Below are positions 32,239-44,237 of a stretch of DNA of 64,000 nucleotides, piece after piece. Both the position numbers and the translations under genes were made by a program. The notes below the pieces were generated by a model. That model made no database searches. It was not told the DNA's origin and worked only from the letters and a program-made list of their open reading frames with translations. This stretch comes from Siderastrea radians (lineage: Eukaryota > Cnidaria > Anthozoa > Scleractinia > Rhizangiidae), in contig OZ024898.1 in NCBI GenBank assembly GCA_964017195.1, positions 2,947,482 through 3,011,481 on the forward strand, written 5' to 3'. Numbering within the stretch: the first letter of the stretch is position 1; the number at the start of each line of letters is the position of its first letter.

Positions 32239-35200
32239 ATGGGATCTTCTCCAGTATGCTATTTGCTTTTCCTTCTTTCTCTTTGTTTTGTTTGTATTTC
32301 GAAGGAAGTTAATGCCACAAGCTATAAAGGAGCAAAGCTGTTCGACGACGGAATTTTAAACTTCGCAAACTTTGTTCCTTTTTTCAATCACACGTTGATA
32401 AAAGATTCTGCAGTGGTAGAATCTCGAGCAGTTAAGGATCAAGAAGAATGCATTGAAACCTGCGCAGAGAATGCAAATTGCCGATCCGTAAACTTCAAAA
32501 CGATTCCTGACGCAAACGGAAAATACAACTGTCAGATACTAAATACGGACAAATTTGCGGAGAGGAACAATAAATTCATTGCAAGCTTGGATTTTCATCA
32601 CTTCAGCTTTACGGTGCGTCAATATTGTAGTTTTAACATGAAATAGATACTTCTGGATCTTTTAAGTTTATTTTAACTGGCTGTCTACTTCACATACTCC
32701 ATTCATGACACGTTTTCATATTCTGATCTTTCGAACTTATGATCATTTTAATCTTCTAATAAATTAAGTAGTAAATAATGAATAATTAATCTTTCTTGTT
32801 TATTTTTTAAAGAATTTTAATGTCAATGATGTTTTGCCAGCCAGTAGGGCGTCAATAAATGCGTGATTGGAGTAACTGCATGATGTCTTCGTAAACTGAA
32901 GCGACAAAGATTTGAAATTTACGTTATAAGAATAGGTGCTTAGACGTCACAACTAAATATTTTCTTTGCTTTTTTTTTCTTTCATTTCCAACTTGAAGAA
33001 GAATTTGACCCATTTGATCTCTCTTGTTTATCTTTTAAGACTTTTAATGTCAATGATGTTTGCCAGCCAGGAGGGCGTCAATAATTGCGTGCTTGGTGTA
33101 ACTGCATGATGTCTTCGCAAATTGAAGCGATAAAGACTGCTTGAAATTTACGTTTTAAGAAAAGGTGCTTTAGACGTCACAACTAGAGATTGTCATTTTT
33201 TTTTCATTTCCCACTTGAAGAAGAATTTGACCCTTTTAATTTGCCAGCCTTTTCAGCCTACTTCAGTTCTTTGTAATTATTTAGGAAAGTTATCAAGGCT
33301 AGGTACCCACGTAGCAAATGTTTTAAATGTGTTGTAAGAAAATATAAGCTTAGAAAACATAAAACAAAGAAACAAACATCTACTTCCGCAGCGCAGACTG
33401 TGTGCATCATAGATGATTGGTTGGATGGTGCTAATTTAGGATTTCATCTATGCAGATTCAAAAGCTAGAACTACCTTCAGTACAGCGTAGTAAACAGAAG
33501 TACAAAAACGTAATACTTTTAGCCGAAATAGCTTAAATCTTGCTTGCGTGATGGTATACTGAGTGATACCGTTCCAGGACTTAACAACAGCACGGGAGAA
33601 GGTCTGCTTAGTAGTTTTCATTTGAATGGTCACAGTTTAGATATTCGTCCACAGAAGCAAAAGTTAGAGGCGCTTTGTACAGCACAACGAAGATCACCAC
33701 GGCGAAGGATTGAGAAGTAGGGTTTTTTTAACCAGTTAAGCCCCAATATCAATATGCATATACTCCTTAGTGTTCTCCATACATTTCGTATGGTACTAGT
33801 TGAGAGAATTTGCACAAACATCAAGGCATTTCATGTTTGGTGGTCATTTCCTTTATTCTCGTGACCTGTATGTTTGATCAAGTAGAGATATTGTAAGGAG
33901 AAATTAGATGCTTGTCACATTCGTGAGAGTTTCATCCACAGTTAGAATCACTATGTACAGCAGGCGTATCAAACATCACCACAGGAAAACCAGGGTACTG
34001 AGGTCATTGAAGCCCATATCTGCTTCAGCTCCATCCTGAGTGAGATTTTTGTTTGGTCTGTTAGGGTCCCTGTGAACACAACCCTTGTGAAAACGGAGGA
34101 ACATGCCATACATTGAACGCTTGGAAAGACTTTAACTGCGAGTGTCCGCCAAGCTATAGAGGAAGGAAATGCAAAGGTCAGTGGGCGTCTAGGCTGACTC
34201 TATAGCAAATATATATTGGTGCTCTATGGTGCCATCTATGCTAATCCAGAAAACGTTTGCAAGAGTTTTTTGATGAGTGGGGGAAGGAGAAAGGGAAGGT
34301 GGAGAAGTTTTTCGGGGTTGAAGGTTCAAAATATAGCTGTTTTTGACTGGAAGGAAGGAAGGAAGGATAGAAGCCGGAGGAAAGGAAGGAGGAATCGAGG
34401 TGTACTGGGGAGAAGAGATCGAAAGTAAATGGCAGGCAATCCTTGCTTTCATTGGGTAAGAAATGCAAGAATTTGTTATCGCTATTTTCTGATCATGATA
34501 TATATTTATATCATCTATTTCAGTGCTCTCTAAAGACTGTACTGAGCTGCTGGAGGCTGGAATTTGGAAAACCAGCGTATATACCCTTATCGAGGAGAAA
34601 TGGACTTTACCATTTTATTGCGATCAAGACTACATGGGAGGAGGTAGGGTGCTTTTACTATGTTTGTCATGATGATGACAAAGAAATGGTTACAATCGAT
34701 ACTGATTGGAGAGAGACAATATGGAGTTAATTTTCATGTCTAAGGCAAATTACCTGGGACGACGCAGAGACCAAGCCTTGAATAGACTACTAGCAGTCCC
34801 TTTCTGGATAGTCGAGAGTGCGCGCGCGAAATAGCCGAGCGAAAAAGCCGAAAGTGCGTGCTGTCAACAGCGCGGCGAGACTGGAGCGAGGAGAAAAAAA
34901 AAGAAGAGACTGGGGTAGAGGCTTGTTCGCTCCAGTTTTCGGCTTTTTCGCTCGGCTATTTCGCGCGCCCTCTCGACTATCCAGAAAGGGTGTGCTAGCA
35001 GTCTAAGCCTTGGAATGCCGGTGGACTTTCCAACTTTGCCATCGAAAAGTTCGATCGGCGCATCAGTCAAAAAGCGAGATGAGAGACAACAGAAAATTAG
35101 CCACTTGAACGGGATCGCCAGACTTTGTGATGGCGGGATAGGACAAAAACAACGAGAATAAGCAGGATTTGAAAACCTTTCTTTCTTTTGCCCTCCTCAG

Positions 35201-38200
35201 TGTTAGTGTACTACTTGACTCCTGCTTGTTCGTTTTAGGTTGGACTATGGTATTCAAACTGGTGTCGGGTAGCTCGGAGAACATTCAGGAAATTTGGCCA
35301 ACATCGGAGGCTCATAACCAAGCGCTTACAGAGATAATGAATATGGATTCTTCAAGCAAAAAGTACTACAAGAGTCAAAGAATAAAAAGGTGGACATCAG
35401 TTAATCCAAGAGAGGTACACATTTAGACGTTACTCTGCATGAGAACGGTGAAATACATTGCAAAATTATCGTAACCTTTATTTGAACTAGTAAAGAAACG
35501 CAGTAAAGTACTGCTCAATAACTTCAATTTGATTGCACTTTAGGACTGTCCGCCGAGTAAAGGACTCAAAGTTAGAATTACCATGTATAAAATAATGGGG
35601 TAGCTTTAAAGGAACGTATTGCCCATTGCGGTAGAACGCCGATATAACGCAGTGCCGAGGGACTAGCTAGGCAACGGGGGCTCGTCATAAACGAAACCGC
35701 ATTCAAATAATTTTAACTACTGTGTGGGAAAACGATCAAAATCTTTGTTATATCGGGATTCCACTGTAATTTTTATTTGATTCATTTTAAAGTGGGACTG
35801 ACGTGGAAATACATCGAAGAGTCGAAATTAAACTGACTTCAAGTTCCTTAAATAATAGATAAGCCTGCGTAATAGGCGTCTGATTAATAAGGCGTGTTGT
35901 TGTGGGTGCCAACAACACGCCAATGACATTTATTCGTCACAAAAGGGCAAATCTTCCGGTTTGTATTCGTTATGCTGAGGTATGTTATATCAAGTTTCTG
36001 TTCCAGAGGTTTTCCTATAACTTTGGCCGGGCTGAAGAATATCGTTCGCTATACCGGGAAAATCGTTATAAAGGGGTTCGTTATATCAGGGTGCCACTGC
36101 AGAAAACACTTTAGCTCTAGTTACAGGATCCGACCGGCGTCCGATGCCCACGGGGAGGGGGTACTCATTAAAGATTCGTACGGGGAGGCTCCACCCCGAG
36201 GTTCAAACCCTAAACCTTTAATACACTTATCTTTATCAAAGTGGTACCCCTTTCATATACCCAAAACAAAACTTGAACCTCCTTTATATCTCAAAAATAA
36301 GCCGAAACAGTAGATCGGCTCGAGATTTTATTTCCGCTTTGTAATAAATTCTGCCAAAATAATGCAAACGAGTTTAGTAGTTAGACATATCTGCTATCTC
36401 TCTCAGTTTAGGGTGTATTTCGACTACCCTTTAACATACTAAAAAAATTGAATTTCCCTACCCTCTCGCACACTGCAAGAGCTAGCAAAAAAGGCATCCT
36501 TTTCGGGTGGAGCCTCCGCGTAAAGGACACTATAGGGAGATCCTCAGGGATTCGGCTCCCTTCGGGATGTTTTCTTTGGGTCGCATGCTCGTAATAAACT
36601 GAAAATAGTTTACTTGCATGCTTATAGCTATTCTGTTGTTGTTGCTTTAGGTTCGTGTGGCTTTGTACAAGCAGGAATCCGAGGTTCTCTCCCTCGTTTT
36701 CAACGCGACAGGCAGCAACAGTCACAACTGGTTTTCCAAAAATCGACTGATCCAATCTCCGTGGACCGACTTGGAAAGCGAGCAACAGAACTACTTCTCC
36801 CTTATTGGAGACTTATCATCTGAAAGATCCTTCTACATTAACAAGGTAAAGAAGAGTTCTTACAGTTTAAAAATAAGCAACAATACACTTTCTTACGCAC
36901 TTCGGAATGTTGTTCAAAACGTCCCTGAACGAGCAATACCCGTGCGCAAACGTTCGTCACGTGCCATTTCTTAAAATTTCTTTAAGCCATAAGATAGTCG
37001 TTGTGAAGACTTGTCGTAATTCTACTCTTCCCCATTAAAAAGGAAGAATCTCGTTGTACAGAATAACAAACACTTCAGGGCTTGTTCTACAGCCTTAAAC
37101 GGTACAACCACCTTGTACAGCACAATAGACACTACCATGAGAACTTGCTTAGTAGCTGTTATTAGAATGGTCACACTAAAGGAACATTGGCCACAGGCTA
37201 AATTCTTCAAGTTTACTTGTATAACACAAGGTTGCCATGGCAATACATTGACTGTTTGCTTGCTCCAGAAAATTTCCCTGGTCCCTTGTGTGTGCCACTT
37301 CGGCTGCAGCTCGTTCTTTCTTACAGAAAGAAAATTAACCTCTGTCACCCACGACACTAGTAAATAACCTTCGTATGTGCTAGTTATTACCCCTGAAGCG
37401 TTTGCAACCCTAAACCCAAACCCGAGGAGACATCGTACTAGCCCTGTTAAAGCAAGATTTCAGTTCGTATACAGTACAATCATTAAAACTAAACACCTCC
37501 AATTCACTAATGTGAGCGCGTGGGTGAGTGACGTAGTAACGCAGGCCATGAGGAAAAACGGATATTGAAATATTTGCTTAAAATCTTGAGATTTAGGACT
37601 GCTTATGAGCTTTTTCATTTCATGTAATTGTAACTGAAACTACGATTTTGATAGCAACTTCTCCTAGTTACATGTTTAGTAAACTTTTCTTTACACACTG
37701 AAAGGTTAACGGAAGCTGTGTTGGGGATGTTGGATGGCTCATGGTGTCTGTGGGAAAGCTTTGCGATTACGAGTTGCGCCATTCGTCAGCAACCTTTATG
37801 TACAGTAAACTTGATACAAGCGTGAACTGGAGTGAATACGGTGAGATGTTCTATAAAATAAGATAACTTATTGAAAGCATTATTTCACACTGGTAAAACA
37901 TGGTAAGGTCGCGACTTCTTTCGCTCCTCTCAACCTATACATTTTTGTTAAATTAAAGAGTGCTTTGCACTGCTGGCAACGATAACAGGAGATATTTTAC
38001 CGCTAGTCGTAAACAAAGGATAACGCTTCAAGTTTGAATTGTTGAGATTGTAACCGTCAAGCGACAATAGAGGGCTATTTCTACTGTAAACCGTAAACGA
38101 CCAGAATCTGTCTGATGGTGCCGACCAGTTTGAACCGTCATCGTCAAATGCTATACTGTAAAGTTCCCGTATTAGTGTTAAAATTGGGCAGTTGTTAGCA

Positions 38201-39033
38201 AATCCCGGTGGGCAGCGACCCCTCCCACCCCTCCTCGACCTCACAAGTAATTTGACTTTCTGCCGTGTATTTCTTCTGAAATAAGTTAGCAGATTTGACT
38301 GTACCAAAGCACCTGAAATAACACGAAAAGAACTCCCAAAGAGATTACTGTACACATTCCACATACGACCGCCTTTTTTACCGTTTATAATGTAAAAGGT
38401 AAGGTGTCAAAGGGCAAAGACAGTTTTCTTTTAAAAAAATTCACCTTTTAAATATCAATTGAACGTTCGTTTCCGTATTTGTCAAGTATTTCCTCGGATG
38501 ACACGGTGCACACGCTTGCCACCCAAAAGTAGCAAACCCCGAAAGAACGAACACCCGAAACTGCAGTGGCAGGATTCGTGCTGAGAAGTAAAATTAAAGG
38601 GTCGTTATTACTATAGACATACCCTTAATAAGGATCACTAATACCCTTTAGTTATCCAAAGCAACGCCAAAGGTCAGCAGATCGACCAGGATTTCTCTCT
38701 CTGACCTGAACATCAAAAATTGCGCGTGTTAAATATATCCCCTCTTCGCAACATGTCTCGCAATCAACAATTCCGTTGCGAGTTGCAGGAAAAGAAGACT
38801 AGGTTTCTACTTTTCGCAACGTTGCGAGAAAAGGTGCAGCGTGTAATATGTATTCTGCAACTTGCCTCGCCATGCTGTCGTCGTCTACACATGTTGTTTT
38901 GCAAGTTGCGGGAAAAATTGCCTCGTGCCAACAGCGCCTTTACTGACTGACTGATTTTCATTGATTGATTGATTGATTGATTGATTGTTTCATTGATTGA
39001 TTGAGTGATTGATTGATTAAGTGATTGGTTGAC

Positions 39034-39074
<41 letters not shown>

Positions 39075-39089
39075 AATGGATGGATTGAT

Positions 39090-39128
<39 letters not shown>

Positions 39129-39243
39129 CTGATTGATTGATTGACTGCTTGATTGATTGACTGTTCGATGGACTGATCGACTAATTGTTTGTTTTTCAGA
39201 GAACGTTGGTGTTGCAGATGTTCTTGTGGTGTTTATCCGCTAA
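32239..39243 (+). CDS. secreted PAN/EGF/fibrinogen-like protein, copy 1 (USOMP5-like)
   Basis: Seven exons: 32239-32613, 34065-34176, 34524-34643, 35239-35414, 36651-36845, 37705-37840, 39200-39243 (stop TAA). All borders are GT-AG, phases agree, 385 aa. A signal peptide (CYLLFLLSLCFVC) is followed by a PAN/apple-like domain with paired cysteines (ECIETCAENANC) in exon 1. Exon 2 is an EGF-like domain with six cysteines (residues 128-161). Exons 3-4 have a fibrinogen-type start (DCTELLEAG, PFYCD, GGGWTMVFK). Exons 5-7 encode a family-specific C-terminus ending ADVLVVFIR. The architecture resembles the coral family annotated as uncharacterized skeletal organic matrix protein 5, so a secreted matrix or lectin-like role is likely but not shown. 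Asn-x-Thr/Ser sites occur. Its tandem twin starts 12.0 kb downstream. Confidence 0.88.
32790..33240 (+). repeat. intronic tandem duplication in intron 1, unit 1
   Basis: Two diverged copies of a unit of about 215-220 bp containing AATGTCAATGATGTT, GCCAGCCAG..GGGCGTCAATAA, GCATGATGTCTTCG and ACTTGAAGAAGAATTTGACC. The same pair is at about 44795-45255 in unit 2, so it predates the 12-kb duplication. Confidence 0.8.
33715..33925 (+). mobile_element. MITE of the TTAAGCCCC family, unit 1, right end deleted
   Basis: Begins AACCAGTTAAGCCCC. The unit-2 partner (about 45755-45965) ends GGGGCTTAAAGGGTC, giving matching inverted ends. In unit 1 about 38 bp holding that right end are missing, between GTCAC and ATTCGTGAG. 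Confidence 0.7.
34781..35004. mobile_element. MITE with about 65-bp inverted repeats and AAGCCTTG flanks, unit 1
   Basis: Left arm AGACTACTAGCAGTCC, CTTTCTGGATAGTCGAGAG and CGAAATAGCCGAGCGAAAAA are mirrored on the right. AAGCCTTG lies on both sides (34773-34780 and 35005-35012), a likely 8-bp or slightly longer target duplication, which fits a hAT-like origin. It lies in intron 3. The unit-2 copy is at about 46841-47063. Confidence 0.8.
35627..35768. mobile_element. pogo/Tigger-like MITE, unit 1
   Basis: Imperfect inverted ends: CGGTAGAACGCCGATATAACG on the left against GTTATATCGGGATTCCACTG on the right. CAGTGGAA..ATATAAC ends are typical of pogo-type elements. A related end is at about 36075-36105 (GTTATATCAGGGTGCCACTG). 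Confidence 0.5.
38941..39178. repeat. GATT microsatellite, unit 1
   Basis: About 238 bp of TGAT/GATT tetramers with TGAC and TGAG variants, ending about 20 bp before the last exon. The partner in unit 2 (51012-51210) is about 40 bp shorter. Confidence 0.9.
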
Positions 39244-39335
39244 AATCGTGGCAAGCATACAAGAAGATTTTTCGTCATCAATCATGAAAATATAAACACT
39301 GATCTACAGTAGATTTACAATTTTCGGCGTTTTAG

Positions 39336-39778
39336 CCACCTGTAATAAGCACAGGTACCCCAAGCTCGTAAGATGAACGTCAGTGTTACGCAACGGTAAA
39401 AAATATAAGGATTTGTATGGGGACAGAACGGGCAAATTCTAGGGGCTAAAAATATGAATGGGTTTGTATAAAAATTGCTTACCTTGTCTCCGTTGGGTGT
39501 TTCTCTGTTTCCTGTGTGGGTTTTAGGCCGATTTATAGCATTTCCAGTGTTACACGTTATAGCTCCGTTGTTTCCTGGAAATGCCCTAAATCGGCCTAAA
39601 AACCAAGCAGGAAACAGAGAAACACAAAGACAAGGTAACCAATTTTTATTCAAAACCTATTCATATTTTTAGCTCCTAGAATTTAGTCTTTCTCCCCATA
39701 CAAATCTTTTTATTTCGACCGTTGCCTGTAAACACTGACTCTCAGCTTACGAGGTTAGGGCACCTGTAGAATAAGCAC
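39336..39778. mobile_element. foldback element after the gene, unit 1
   Basis: Arms of about 210 bp. The left arm contains CCTGTAATAAGCAC, GTATGGGGACAG, TTGCTTACCTTGTC and GTTTCTCTGTTTCCTG. The right arm has the reverse complements in reverse order and ends CACCTGTAGAATAAGCAC. It lies about 95 bp after the stop codon, so it may be part of the 3' UTR. Confidence 0.8.
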
Positions 39779-40129
39779 TACATTTCGACAGATTTCGTAG
39801 ACTTCCGAAAAGGGCGTACCTAGTGAACCGTGTTTGAAGGTTTGGTCGAATTTGTGTATCCCAGCTAATTGACATATTTGTTTTTTTTTTCCATCCCCGC
39901 CAACACACACATATAAACAGTTTCAGTCAGGGTTTCAGTAGTTTTGGGTTATTATGTAAAATGCTGTACTAGTTGGTTCATACTTCAGAAAACTGGGTGA
40001 AGCTGCAACTGTATAGGGCCATCAAGGCCCCAAGCGCTACTCATACTTTGATCTGAAATAGAAGACTGTGCAATTTAAAGAGTCTCAAGGGGGGGGGGGG
40101 GGGGTGGGGCGTAATTGGAGCCCTGGAGA

Positions 40130-40330
40130 CTAGAATTTTTTGCCGTGGAGCCTGGAGCCCAAAGCCATTTTCCACTCGGAGCTCGGACAAAAATGATGAT
40201 TCTTGCTAAATGGAGCCCTAAAGTACAGCCATGGAGCCTTGTCTTGGAGCTCTGGAGCTCAACTTTTTTTAGCCCGGAGCTCTGGAGCCCTAAACCCCTT
40301 TGGGGCCCTGAATTTTCGAGTTCAAACCAC
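40130..40330 (+). repeat. GGAGCC-rich repeat, unit 1
   Basis: Irregular repeats of TGGAGCC, GGAGCTCTGGAGC and the like. The open frames here come from the repeat and I do not treat them as genes. A G-run of about 15 lies just before it. The unit-2 copy is at about 52540-52750. Confidence 0.6.
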
Positions 40331-40884
40331 GTCAGGGCTTGTGCGAAATGTTAACAGCGGTTCCTTTTTCTTTTTCTGGGGCGGGGGTTTTTTTTTTAAA
40401 ATATATATATATATATATTTTCTTTTTATTTTTATTTTTAACCTTTTCAGCCAGATCACTGGATTTTGTAAATTAGTTATATTGCGAACGGTTGTGTAAA
40501 TAAAAAACAAGTGTTAGTAAAAATCCTGGAAAACAGGCAAAAAAGATTTGCTAATATGGTGTCCACCAGTTGTATCGCTTGCATTGCAGATAGTTTTCAG
40601 TTTTCCATTTAAAATTAAAAATCAACAAACGGCTCTAAAACCAAACCTAACAAAAAATGTACAAAATTACGTTGTTCAGACAGTTAAATATATGATGAGC
40701 CAGCTCAAACGTTTTCCTCCTCGGAGATTAGAGGCAGATAATGATAACCAAGACGAGGGGAAGATTTTTGTTCATTTCAGAGGTAAAATCAGTGCGAGCA
40801 GGAATCCGGTTGTAAGCTTTCGCTTCAATTGATTTCTCCCGTCAAATTTTCATTCCGTGTATTAAGTCTGCCCTCTGGGTCTCC

Positions 40885-41590
40885 GAGAATGGAAGATTCC
40901 TGTCTTTGAACAGTAAATAACGATCTATTTTCACTACTACACTGTAACTCTGTAAGCGGGTCACATAATTTGTGTTTTTTGATACGAGTTGGGTCTCACG
41001 TTCAGAACCTTTAAAACCCCCAAGGGCAGAGTTTGTTCGCATCACGTGGTGTTGTTTAACCGTTAGCATGAAGAAACGATTAGAGCATGGCTACTCACGC
41101 CGATAAGGGTAATTTTTCAGAACTGTTTGGGAAATGCAAAACAGCCAAATAGAAATTTTAATTCCTAATCTGGGAACGTAGTTTGCATGCACAATTCTAA
41201 TTAGGAATTTCAAAAATTCCTATTTGGCTGTTTTTCATTTTTCCTTTTTTTTTTTTGTATCCACGGAGAATGTTATTGCAATTAGGTGTATCTCTTTGCT
41301 CAATGACTGACTTTCCCAGATTTCTGAAAAATTACACTTATCGGCGTGATCAAGGATGTAGCGATGCTCTGATAGTTTCTTCATGCTTACGACAAAACGA
41401 CACTAAGTGATGTACACAAACTCTGCCCTTGGGGTTTCGCAAGGTTCTAAATAGCCTGGAGCAGGCTTTCTCTGTCTAAACGTGCGACCTAACTCGTATC
41501 AAAATACAAATTATGGGACCCACTTACTTACAGTGTAAATAAAAATAGATTTTACAATTTACTGTTCAAAGACTGCAATCTTCCATCTTT
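40885..41590. mobile_element. large foldback element with nested palindrome, unit 1
   Basis: The left arm (ATGGAAGATTCCTGTCTTTG, GATACGAGTTGGGTC, AAGGGCAGAGTTTG, CGCCGATAAG) and the right arm (reverse complements, ending ATCTTCCATC) pair over about 250 bp. A second, smaller palindrome sits in the centre at 41131-41245 (CAGCCAAATAGAAATTTT / AAAATTCCTATTTGGCTG). The unit-2 copy (about 53295-53768) lacks the inner palindrome and the end of the right arm. Confidence 0.75.
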
Positions 41591-41754
41591 TTTGACAACG
41601 TTATTGCAATTAGATTTATTCCCTTGACGTCAAGGTTCTAGCGATTTGGTTCAGTGGATGACACTGTCCCAAAGAGTTACTATTCAAAGTGGAAAGCTAT
41701 CAAACATTGCTTTTTTGGTGGTGCTGTTATTTTTTTGTACAAGGTGAACCTACT

Positions 41755-42190
41755 TTTACGACTGTGGATGACATCCTAAAGTGTGACCATTCAAATGAAA
41801 GCTACTGAGCAGTACTTTCCTGTGGTGCTGTTCCGTATGCTGTACAAGGTGGCTCTAAGTTTTGAGTCCGTGGATAAAATCTTAAAGGGTGACCATTCAA
41901 ATGAAAGCTACTGAGCAGTACTTTCCTGTGGTACCGTTTGTTATGCTGTACAAGGTGGTTCTAACTTTTGAATCTGTGTATGAAATCCTTAAGTGTGACC
42001 ATTCAAATGTAAGCGACTGAGCAGTACTTTCCTGTGGTTCTATACAAGATGGCTCTAGCTTTTAAGTCTGTGGATGAATTCCTGAAAATGTGACTTTCAG
42101 ATAAAAGCTATCACACAGAACTTTCCTGTGGTGATGTTGATTATGCCGTCACTGAGAATGGCTTTAGTTTAATAGTTTTGAGTTTGTGGA
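41755..42190 (+). repeat. about 106-bp tandem array between the two duplicated units
   Basis: Four units of the GTGACCATTCAAATG family: TGAC anchor points at 41784, 41890, 41996 and 42091. Each contains GTCTGTGGATGAAATCC-like, AAAGCTACTGAGCAG and TACTTTCCTGTGG words. It lies in the unduplicated gap between the 12-kb units. Confidence 0.85.
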
Positions 42191-42654
42191 TGCCTCTACT
42201 TTGTGCTTTGTTTTTGGTTCTGAATTTGTTTTGATTTGCTTTGATTCTTGCTCTGCGCACAAAATTCCCAACATCTTCACACAACAGTTACTGAAGTAGC
42301 CGAGTGACAAGTCTTGTCAGTCTGGAAGTTTGACAAATTAGTTCAGGCACTCATATTTCGGTGAAGAATTGCAGTCAAATGTCCAGGAAAATAGTCAGAA
42401 GAATTCAAAAAACTCAAGAATAATCTTTGAAAATTATCGAAAACTGTTTCGACTTTCAATGCCTTCAAAGCAACTGCAACTCACTACACATATTTTTCTC
42501 TGTACACACACTCATCTAAAAGGTGGTGTGTGAACACAGAAAAATCAAGCCATGGCCATTTGTTGGACTTTCCAAGGTATAAGAAAAACTTAAAGGCATT
42601 GCATAACTAGTATTTGCTCGCTTTTTACTATTCTATTTTACGCGAGGGTCCTGC

Positions 42655-43021
42655 AATAGCCCTTTTCACAGTTACCTTTTCTCATTTGCATGACAATGTA
42701 TTTTAGCGTGGACGTAAGGCAATTTCGGGCAAAAACTGCAAAATAGGGCACTTGCACGATGCTGCCATTTGACTACAACTACCAGAATTCATTTCGTTTT
42801 TCCTTTGTTTTTAAAATTTGTAATCCCAGTGACAATAACACTAATTTACACAACAAAAGAACAAACTGAAGGATTCTGGTATCTGTAGTCAAATGACGCC
42901 ATCATGCAAGTGTCTTTTAATTTTAAGCAAGTGTCCTATTGCCCGAAATTGCCTCACATTCACGTTCAAATACATTCAGTCATGCAAATGAGAAGAGGTA
43001 ACTGTGAAAAGGTCTATTGTC
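42655..43021. mobile_element. foldback MITE, unit 2
   Basis: Partner of 30650-31025 with the same inverted arms. It lacks GGTTTAAACAAC in the centre. Confidence 0.8.
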
Positions 43022-44237
43022 TACCGCTGTAATGGGCTCTCTACATGCCTTTCGCTTTTGTATTTTCTGTATTTGTCACCCCATAGTGTTATTTTTTTAA
43101 TTTGGCCGAGCTTAATAAGGTAAAGTAAAAAATAACATTTATGCAACATCTTTAAACAATATTTTCTGCTTAGGCACAGTTCAGTCTGTGCCACAGTTTT
43201 GTGTAAAATGTTTACAACAGTGCTAGTTTGATTTATTTTCCTTTATAAAAATGTTTGTACCTTTCCCAAAAGGTCTTAGCAGCAGGAAACAAGTAGGTTA
43301 TTTAAGAAAAACACAAGCCAGAGCAGATTAACCTTTTAAGCCTCAGTATTATTATATAAATTCTCCTTACTGGTCTCCATATATTTTATTCAGTACTAGT
43401 TGGGAGAAGTTATTTAAACATCAAGACAATTTGTCTTTGGTGATCATTTCCTTGTTTCTCATGACCTGTACTTGTTATAATGCACTGATATGATGAGGGA
43501 AAATTTGATGCTGGTCACTTTTAAGGGCTTACAAGGTTAAATTTATTTTTTCGCATCAGTTATATGACGTGAAAGGTTGTGTATATGAAATATACATTTG
43601 CAAATCTTGGAAAACTGAATCGTTCGGGAAATGGTGCCCAGCAAAAATAAAAACGGCATTGAAACACCATCATAACAGGAAATGCAAAATCAGAGAGACA
43701 AATGACAAACCAGTTGAACGGTTTTCCTCTTTGGAGACTACAGGCAAAGTAACTAGGCCACCTGGATCAAACGAATTTGCTTATTTCAGGGGCGACACCG
43801 GTGGGGGTGGCGCCCTGTTGTTAACTTTCGCTTGAATTAACAGTACATTTAAGAAAAAGAGTCCTATTTTTATTACTACACTGTATTCCTGTAAGTGTGT
43901 CCGACAATTTATATTCTGATAAGAGACAGGTCACACGTTTCTAACACTTAGAAACCCTTTTGAGTCTGTGTATGCCTTTATGTCGTATAATAATTGTTAA
44001 ATGTACACAGTCAGGTGATTTTGAAGTTAATCACAGTTCCAATCCATCTAATTCAAAAGTCACTTCTTTCACCCAATCATCACCCACTATTGAAGTAAAC
44101 AGTTTCATCCTCCCCTAGGCTAAGTTAATATAACAACATACATTAAAAAAACACAGCATTAATATACGTGAGGACTTCAGACTGCCGTGTTTTCTGCCCC
44201 TCTAGTACACTGACTCAAAATTAACCGTGTCGTACCC

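Larger units (their letters stand above)
30377..41565 (+). repeat. tandem segmental duplication, unit 1 (about 11.2 kb, period about 12.0 kb)
   Basis: The stretch matches 42383-53770 in the same orientation. The offset is about 12,006 bp at the left edge, 11,999 at the gene start and 12,030 at the last exon. By eye the two are mostly 95% or more identical, with indels in microsatellites and two unit-specific insertions. Each unit contains one complete seven-exon gene and the same set of MITEs. Confidence 0.93.

Noticed and set aside
36408..36974. Overlapping open frames on both strands around exon 5
   Set aside because: Shadows of exon 5 (36651-36845) of the PAN-EGF gene; only the spliced frame is supported.
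38940..39180. CRISPR-like array
   Set aside because: It is a plain GATT tetranucleotide microsatellite; no spacers, and the genome is eukaryotic.
40115..40354. Open frames over the GGAGCC-rich region
   Set aside because: Low-complexity repeat translation without start context or domain; present in both units.
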